Below, piece after piece: positions 60,020-64,000 of a stretch of DNA of 64,000 nucleotides (its first letter is position 1; the number at the start of each line of letters is the position of its first letter). The stretch spans positions 62,001 through 126,000 of the forward strand of contig NZ_SEBS01000004.1 of assembly GCF_004211145.1 (NCBI RefSeq), in the 5' to 3' direction. Source of the stretch: Flavobacterium sp. GTDB lineage: Bacteria; Bacteroidota; Bacteroidia; Flavobacteriales; Flavobacteriaceae. A program made the translations under genes and the position numbers. The notes under the pieces were generated by a model. It saw nothing but the letters and a program-made list of their open reading frames with translations, was not told where the DNA came from and ran no database searches.

Positions 60020-60409
60020 CTATTGAGGAATAATCTCAAGCGTCCGATTTTGCGGAATCACGTGACAAACATTCGCCGTGACGAGAAAACCATTCGAAAT
60101 AAACGTTTGGTATCCGCTTTTTTGTACTGTGATTATATAGGTTCCCGGTCTTTCCCAAGCGCCCGCAAATGTCGCGGGATTGCTACCCGGAACAAGTTCG
60201 AGTATCTCACTGTAGTCGTCATCTTGGGCGGTCAGAACTACGCCGTCAGACAGCACTTCGCCGGTTACCTCGTCTTTCACGACGATATTCAACCCCGCGA
60301 CGGCTTCCTCGGTGCAATTGTCGATAGGGATGATCGTATCGTCGTCGTCCTCGCAGGTCGCGGCCATCAATAATGGGAAACAGCACAAAATCAAAAGCAA
60401 TTTTCTCAT
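60020..60409 (-). CDS. Small surface lipoprotein with carboxypeptidase-regulatory-like fold
   Basis: 129 residues. Signal MRKLLLILCCFPLLMAATC (Cys19), directly followed by EDDDD. Acidic residues just after the lipid Cys resemble the lipoprotein export signal for surface display in Bacteroidota. The remaining 95 residues form a small beta-sandwich (GLNIVVKDEVTGEVLSDGVV, PGTYIITVQKSGYQTFISNG) like carboxypeptidase-regulatory or DUF4198-type domains. Function unknown. Own promoter and terminator. Confidence 0.78.
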   Translation of the reverse strand: MRKLLLILCCFPLLMAATCEDDDDTIIPIDNCTEEAVAGLNIVVKDEVTGEVLSDGVVLTAQDDDYSEILELVPGSNPATFAGAWERPGTYIITVQKSGYQTFISNGFLVTANVCHVIPQNRTLEIIPQ

Positions 60410-60426
60410 AACGGTTCGGTTTTCAC

Positions 60427-60434
60427 CAAAGATA
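60427..60434 (-). promoter_or_regulatory. -7 box TATCTTTG of the surface lipoprotein gene
   Basis: Exact consensus on the minus strand, 18 bases before the ATG at 60409. It overlaps the gap after the ALDH7 stop codon (60439), so that gene has no visible terminator of its own. Confidence 0.55.
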
Positions 60435-60438
60435 ACGA

Positions 60439-61992
60439 TTATAGGTCAAATTTAATTCCTTGCGCGAGCGGCAAATTCGTCGTGTAATTGATCGTGTTGG
60501 TTTGGCGTCGCATGTAGATTTTCCAAGCGTCGGAACCTGATTCACGTCCGCCGCCGGTTTCTTTTTCGCCACCGAAAGCTCCGCCGATTTCAGCGCCCGA
60601 CGTCCCGATGTTCACGTTCGCGATGCCGCAATCAGAACCCGCGACCGAAAGAAAACGCTCGGCTTCACGCAAATTATTGGTCATGATCGACGACGACAAA
60701 CCTTGCGCGACACCGTTTTGGATGTCGATCGCGTTCTCGACGTCGCCCGAATATTTGATGAAATACAAGATCGGCGCAAACGTTTCGTGCTGCACGATCG
60801 GGAATGAATTGTCGGCCTCGGCGATCGCAGGTTTCACGTAGCAACCGCTTTCGTAACCTTCGCCCGACAAAACGCCGCCTTCGATGAGCAGGTTTCCGCC
60901 TTGTTCCTTGACTTTTTCAAGTGCTTCCGAATACATTCTCACCGCAGTCGTATCGATCAGCGGGCCGACATGGTTGTTCTGGTCCAATGGATTCCCGATT
61001 CGAAGCTGGCCGTACGCCGCAACGATCGCGTCTTTCACCTTGTCGTAAATGCTTTCGTGGATGATCAATCGGCGTGTCGACGTACAACGTTGCCCTGCAG
61101 TTCCGACGGCTCCGAATACGGCTCCGATCACGGTCATCTTGATGTCGGCGTCAGGCGTTACGATGATGGCGTTGTTTCCACCGAGTTCGAGAAGCGATTT
61201 CCCAAGTCTTTCGGCAACTGTTTTCGCGACGATTTTCCCCATTCTTGTCGATCCCGTAGCCGAAACCAATGGGATTCGAGTGTCTTTCGACATGAGTTCC
61301 CCGATTGTGTAATCGCCGTTGATCAAACATGAAATTCCTTCGGGAAGGTTGTTTTCCTTCAAGACTTCGGCGATGATATTTTGACATGCGATACCGCAGA
61401 TCGGTGTTTTCTCTGACGGTTTCCAGATACAGACGTCCCCGCAGATCCAGGCCAAAGCCGTATTCCAAGACCAAACCGCGACCGGGAAATTGAATGCCGA
61501 GATGATGCCGACGATTCCCAATGCGTGATATTGGTCGTACATTCTATGGCCCGGGCGTTCCGAATGAAGCGTCGATCCGTTCAACTGACGCGACAAACCG
61601 ACCGCGAAATCACAGATGTCGATCATTTCCTGGACTTCTCCGTAACCTTCCTGCAACGATTTTCCCATCTCATACGAAACGAGTTTTCCGAGCGCTTCTT
61701 TTTTCTCGCGTAGTTTTTGCCCGAACTGGCGCACGATTTCACCGCGTTGAGGCGACGGCATCAATCGGAATGTCTTGAAGGCTTCCTGTGCCGACTTCAT
61801 CGCTTTTTCGTAATCGTCCGGAGTCGTTTGACGCACTTTTGCGATGAGTTGCCCGTCTACAGGCGAATAACTTTCGAGGATTTCACCTGAAGAAAAATGT
61901 TGATTTCCGGTTGATGTTCCTTCGTTTATGTCTTTGATTCCGAGTTGTTCCAAGGCTTGTTTGATGCCGAAGTTATCGATGGCTGTTTCCAT
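60439..61992 (-). CDS. ALDH7-type aldehyde dehydrogenase (aminoadipate semialdehyde dehydrogenase-like)
   Basis: 517 residues. ALDH core: NAD site with NAALAW/FNFPVAVWSWN near 165, catalytic Glu in LLELGGNNAI near 270, catalytic Cys in AGQRCTSTRR near 305. The C-terminal MRRQTNTINYTTNLPLAQGI and the FNFPVAVWSWN block point to the ALDH7/antiquitin group, which in bacteria oxidises L-2-aminoadipate semialdehyde in lysine breakdown (AmaB). Betaine aldehyde or related aldehydes are alternatives. Promoter at 62009. Confidence 0.92.
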   Translation of the reverse strand: METAIDNFGIKQALEQLGIKDINEGTSTGNQHFSSGEILESYSPVDGQLIAKVRQTTPDDYEKAMKSAQEAFKTFRLMPSPQRGEIVRQFGQKLREKKEALGKLVSYEMGKSLQEGYGEVQEMIDICDFAVGLSRQLNGSTLHSERPGHRMYDQYHALGIVGIISAFNFPVAVWSWNTALAWICGDVCIWKPSEKTPICGIACQNIIAEVLKENNLPEGISCLINGDYTIGELMSKDTRIPLVSATGSTRMGKIVAKTVAERLGKSLLELGGNNAIIVTPDADIKMTVIGAVFGAVGTAGQRCTSTRRLIIHESIYDKVKDAIVAAYGQLRIGNPLDQNNHVGPLIDTTAVRMYSEALEKVKEQGGNLLIEGGVLSGEGYESGCYVKPAIAEADNSFPIVQHETFAPILYFIKYSGDVENAIDIQNGVAQGLSSSIMTNNLREAERFLSVAGSDCGIANVNIGTSGAEIGGAFGGEKETGGGRESGSDAWKIYMRRQTNTINYTTNLPLAQGIKFDL

Positions 61993-62008
61993 TTTGAATA
62001 AATTTTTG

Positions 62009-62016
62009 CAAATATA
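62009..62016 (-). promoter_or_regulatory. -7 box TATATTTG of the ALDH7 gene
   Basis: Exact consensus on the minus strand, 17 bases before the ATG at 61992. Confidence 0.6.
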
Positions 62017-62064
62017 TCGTTTTCGTTTGTGTTCGACATTCGTAATTCGTTAATCCTCCCAAAA

Positions 62065-62099
62065 CTTCGTTATTCGTTATTCGACATTCGTTTCTCGAT
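62065..62099. repeat. Heptamer array (ATTCGTT/ATTCGAC words)
   Basis: Five consecutive 7-base words: CTTCGTT, ATTCGTT, ATTCGAC, ATTCGTT, TCTCGAT. A related ATTCGTAATTCG precedes at 62040-62051. Confidence 0.7.
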
Positions 62100-62139
62100 A
62101 TTGATTGGCCTCTACTTTAAATTGGCCGTTATCAGTTGG

Positions 62140-62550
62140 ACACGAAGGCACGAAGACGCAAAGTCACTAAGGTTTTTTAAGTATTTGTTTTTTGGTTGAG
62201 AGTTGCGAATCACTTTGGTATATGATGGGATTTGATACGAAGGCACAAAGATGCAAAGTCACTAAGGTTTTTTAAGAATTTGTTTTTTGATTGTGAGTTG
62301 CGGATAACTTTGGAATATGATGGGATTTGACTTGAAGGCACGAAGCTGCAAAGTCACTAAGGTTTTTTAAGTATTTGTTTTTTGATTGTGAGTTGCGAAT
62401 AACTTGGAATATAAATGGTTTTGACACGAAGGCAAGAAGAGGCAAAGTCACTAAGGTTTTTTAAGAATTTGCCTTTTAAAAAGAAACCGGAAATTACTTT
62501 TGAAACGCGAATGGTTTTGACAAAAAGGCACGAAGTTTTTGCAAATTGTT
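62140..62550. repeat. 94-96-bp tandem repeat, four copies plus a fragment
   Basis: Copies begin at 62140, 62235, 62329, 62423 and 62519 (partial), periods 95, 94, 94 and 96. Each has a head of 8-base CACGAAG words (ACACGAAG, GCACGAAG), the constant TCACTAAGGTTTTTTAAG, a T-rich part and GAGTTGCG. The fourth copy is altered after its head. No ORF is conserved between copies. The TTTTTT tract after a weak dyad is not a clear terminator. Confidence 0.85.
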
Positions 62551-62578
62551 TGTCCCGTTGACCTATAATAATGAATCG

Positions 62579-62620
62579 CCCTAACCCTAAACCCTAAACC
62601 CAAAACCCAATCCCAATCCC
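62579..62620. repeat. CCCTAAA-type (telomere-like) 6-7-base words
   Basis: CCCTAA, CCCTAAA twice, CCCAAAA, then CCCAAT-type words, leading without a break into the hairpin element at 62621. Low-complexity word array of the same style as the other heptamer arrays. Confidence 0.7.
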
Positions 62621-62641
62621 TAGCCCCGATAGCAACGAATA

Positions 62642-62738
62642 GCCTTTCCCTAAAAAATAAAAAAGAGTTGCCTAAAAGCCGCAGCGACCAAAGGAAGCTC
62701 GCGGGTTTTTGTGCAACTCTTTATTTTTTCGGGAAAGC
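62642..62738 (-). repeat. Nested long hairpin next to the 3-hydroxyanthranilate dioxygenase gene
   Basis: AGC-TTTCCC, then AAAAAATAAAAAAGAGTTGC on the left; GCAACTCTTTATTTTTT, then GGGAAAGCT on the right (62713-62738). Inside is a second stem, CCGC-AGC with GCT-CGCGG, around GACCAAAGGAA. The arms are about 30 bases. It starts 30 bases after the stop codon at 62768 on the minus strand and could end that transcript. AGCCCCGATAG before and GATAGCGGGAATGGCTCC after it seem to extend the dyad. Confidence 0.7.
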
Positions 62739-62767
62739 TAGTAGTGGATAGCGGGAATGGCTCCTGA

Positions 62768-63301
62768 TTATTCTGAAACAAATCGTTTGTCGGCTTCGAG
62801 TTCCGTTCCGCACTTATCGCAGGTGCGCAATTCCTTGGAGTTGTAAAAATGTTTGAAGTGCGGCAGAAAGTCGTTTTCAATGTCGTGCAGTTCAAAATAA
62901 ACCTCATAGAGTTTGTGGTTGCAGTTTTCACAGAACCATAAAAGTCCGTCAGTGAAACCTTTGCCCGCGCGTATCCTTTCGATTACGAGCCCGATCGAAC
63001 CCTCGGAGCGAACCGGCGAATGCGGTGTTTTTGCGGCGTGCAAGTACATATCGCCCGCGTGCAATTCGAGTTCTTTGCGCTCGCCTTCGTCCTGCACGAT
63101 GACTTTTATCGAGCCTTCGAGTTGGTAGAAAAGTTCCTCGGTTTCGTTGTAGTGATAGTCTTTTCGCGCATTCGGGCCGGCCACGACCATTACGATATAA
63201 TCTTGCGACAACGGGTAGATATTCTTATTCCCGACGGGCGGCTTCAACAGATGACGGTTTTCGTCTATCCATTTGTTTAGGTTGAATGGTGGTGTGATCA
63301 T
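62768..63301 (-). CDS. nbaC: 3-hydroxyanthranilate 3,4-dioxygenase
   Basis: Opens 3-hydroxyanthranilate to 2-amino-3-carboxymuconate semialdehyde in the kynurenine route to quinolinate/NAD or to degradation. 177 residues, a cupin of the bacterial (R. metallidurans) type. Fe(II) ligands His50, Glu56 and His94; substrate Arg46 and Arg98. A C-terminal rubredoxin-like iron or zinc site is present: CENC (124-127) and CDKC (161-164). Next on this strand, 776 bases on, is the ALDH7 gene, across the repeat field. Confidence 0.95.
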   Translation of the reverse strand: MITPPFNLNKWIDENRHLLKPPVGNKNIYPLSQDYIVMVVAGPNARKDYHYNETEELFYQLEGSIKVIVQDEGERKELELHAGDMYLHAAKTPHSPVRSEGSIGLVIERIRAGKGFTDGLLWFCENCNHKLYEVYFELHDIENDFLPHFKHFYNSKELRTCDKCGTELEADKRFVSE

Positions 63302-63304
63302 TTT

Positions 63305-63408
63305 TGAGAAAATAGATGATAGACGGATAGATAACAGACCGTTTGGATAAATTTAGCGATTAATCTTTATTTGGGCGAACTAATCATCAAAAAGAAACGG
63401 ATAGATGA
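63305..63408. repeat. GATAGAC-type words
   Basis: ATAGATGATAGACGGATAGATA at about 63313-63334 and CGGATAGATGA at about 63397-63407 match the word set at 30293-30384 about 33 kb away. Split form: one array on each side of unremarkable A/T-rich sequence. Confidence 0.6.
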
Positions 63409-63427
63409 AATGCACCTACCCGTTTTC

Positions 63428-63455
63428 TCAAGACTCAAGACTAAAAACTCAAGAC
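63428..63455. repeat. Four heptamers (TCAAGAC/TAAAAAC) running into a stop codon
   Basis: TCAAGAC, TCAAGAC, TAAAAAC, TCAAGAC. The array ends on the first base of the stop codon (CTA on plus, 63455-63457) of the nuclease/phosphatase gene. Same leading word as at 53684. Confidence 0.75.
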
Positions 63456-64000
63456 TATTTAATCTGCTTAATCAAATAAATATAAACCGGAAAGTGATCG
63501 CTGAATCCCGGTTCGGCGCTTGAATTCCGCAACGGGTATCCTTTGTATTGACCTGTTGTCTGAATCAGGAACTGCTTGTTGAAAATTCCTGCTTTCCAAT
63601 AGTGGAGTGACGAATAATCTGCTTCCTTACAAAATCCTTCAGAAACCATGATCTGGTCAAAAATGTCGCCGGCGTCGCGGTAGAACAATGTCGCATCACC
63701 GTTTTTCTGCATTTGTTCGAACGGGTTGTAGATGTCGCCTTGTTTGAGCTCGGTCTTCTTGAGTTTGGCTCCGATGCCTTGCTTGACGCTCTTATTATAA
63801 GGACCATCGTTCAAATCGCCCATCGTAATGATCTTGGCGTTCGGGTTGATCTTGATAAGCGAGTCGATGATGCGTCGGTTCAAACGGCCGGCCGCTTCAC
63901 GGAACGGACTTGATTTCTTCTCGCCTCCTGAACGCGATGGCCAGTGGTTTACGATCACGTGTACTTCTTCTCCGTCGAGCAATCCAGTTACAAGGAGTTG
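63455..64000 (-). CDS. Endonuclease/exonuclease/phosphatase-family protein, N-terminus beyond window
   Basis: 182 codons are visible and the frame is open to the window edge, so the start lies outside. Family marks: NHWPSRSGGEKKSSPFREAAGR (substrate loop), IITMGDLNDGPYNKSVK with the metal and catalytic DLND, and the C-terminal FSDHFPVYIYL with the catalytic Asp-His pair. The family spans DNases, sphingomyelinases and inositol phosphatases; no closer call is possible from the part seen. Confidence 0.9.
   Translation of the reverse strand, partial: QLLVTGLLDGEEVHVIVNHWPSRSGGEKKSSPFREAAGRLNRRIIDSLIKINPNAKIITMGDLNDGPYNKSVKQGIGAKLKKTELKQGDIYNPFEQMQKNGDATLFYRDAGDIFDQIMVSEGFCKEADYSSLHYWKAGIFNKQFLIQTTGQYKGYPLRNSSAEPGFSDHFPVYIYLIKQIK

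Larger units (their letters stand above)
62017..62767. other. Gene-free repeat field of about 750 bp
   Basis: No credible protein or RNA gene. In order it holds ATTCGTT heptamers, a 94-96-bp tandem repeat in four and a part copies, telomere-like CCCTAAA words and a nested hairpin. It lies between the ALDH7 promoter and the 3-hydroxyanthranilate dioxygenase stop codon. Each part is listed separately. Confidence 0.8.

Noticed and set aside
62140..62550. Possible CRISPR array
   Set aside because: Units of 94-96 bp are repeated along their whole length without unique spacers; no cas genes nearby.
62579..62620. Telomeric repeat (CCCTAAA) implying a linear replicon end
   Set aside because: Short, degenerate and internal, with normal genes on both sides; fits the heptamer arrays found elsewhere.
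60439..63301. Kynurenine-type operon of ALDH (aminomuconate semialdehyde dehydrogenase) and nbaC
   Set aside because: The dehydrogenase has ALDH7 marks, not those of ALDH8/AMSDH, and a 775-bp repeat field with its own promoter separates the genes.

Overview
The window is chromosomal DNA from a member of the Bacteroidota, most likely Flavobacteriaceae (Flavobacterium or a close relative). Several signs agree. Many genes are preceded by the Bacteroidota -7 box TANNTTTG, usually 14-20 bases before the start codon, with no Shine-Dalgarno sequence. There is a type IX secretion component (PorZ) and a cargo protein with a type IX sorting tail. There is a complete Bat (Bacteroides aerotolerance) operon, and there are lipoproteins with a Cys right after a short signal peptide. 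G+C is moderate by eye and CpG/TCG-rich codons are common.

Layout. 1-5900: an RND multidrug efflux operon (regulator, periplasmic adaptor, pump, outer-membrane factor cut by the window edge) with a palindromic operator in the regulator promoter. 5950-9100: two tandem RlpA-like proteins, a small membrane protein and pgi. 9140-12115: M23 peptidase, tryptophan 2,3-dioxygenase and DUF3108 in one overlapping operon. 12180-12320: a candidate small RNA. 12400-15400: tyrosine catabolism (hppD, hmgA), split by a four-helix-bundle gene framed by 38-nt inverted repeats. 15500-27870: amino-acid permease, patatin/beta-barrel protein, uvrC, 5-formyl-THF cyclo-ligase, lspA, a DksA-like protein, ileS, a DUF2809-like membrane protein and recO. 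27900-44070: porZ, gdhA, an outer-membrane protein, a Cys/Met PLP enzyme, an anti-sigma-like lipoprotein, an ArsC-like protein, an EamA transporter, yicC-gmk-nadD-TPR, gpsA, pheS and a seven-bladed propeller secreted by type IX. 44070-54720: cvpA facing the Bat operon (MoxR ATPase, DUF58, DUF4381-like, BatA, BatB, BatC, two BatD, BatE). 54890-64000: aldo-keto reductase, SDR, a Schlafen/AlbA_2-type protein with small orphan genes, a phosphoesterase, a surface lipoprotein, an ALDH7-type dehydrogenase, a 775-bp repeat field, 3-hydroxyanthranilate dioxygenase and a nuclease/phosphatase cut by the window edge.

How genes work together. hppD and hmgA are consecutive steps of tyrosine to homogentisate to maleylacetoacetate. 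TDO and 3-hydroxyanthranilate dioxygenase belong to the kynurenine route but lie 50 kb apart. gdhA, the permease and the ALDH7 enzyme add to an amino-acid-consuming theme. MoxR, DUF58, BatA and BatB form a chaperone/von Willebrand-type module at the inner membrane with periplasmic BatD and TPR partners.

The most unusual signal is between the genes. At least ten intergenic gaps carry arrays of degenerate 7- or 8-bp words. Several gaps have their own word, some words recur at distant sites, the words are often on both strands so that the RNA could fold, and several arrays touch or contain the stop codon of a neighbouring gene. The inverted repeats around the four-helix-bundle gene are built of the same kind of word (8 bp), which makes that unit look like a mobile intervening-sequence element. 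No rRNA, tRNA, CRISPR array, transposase or integrase was seen.
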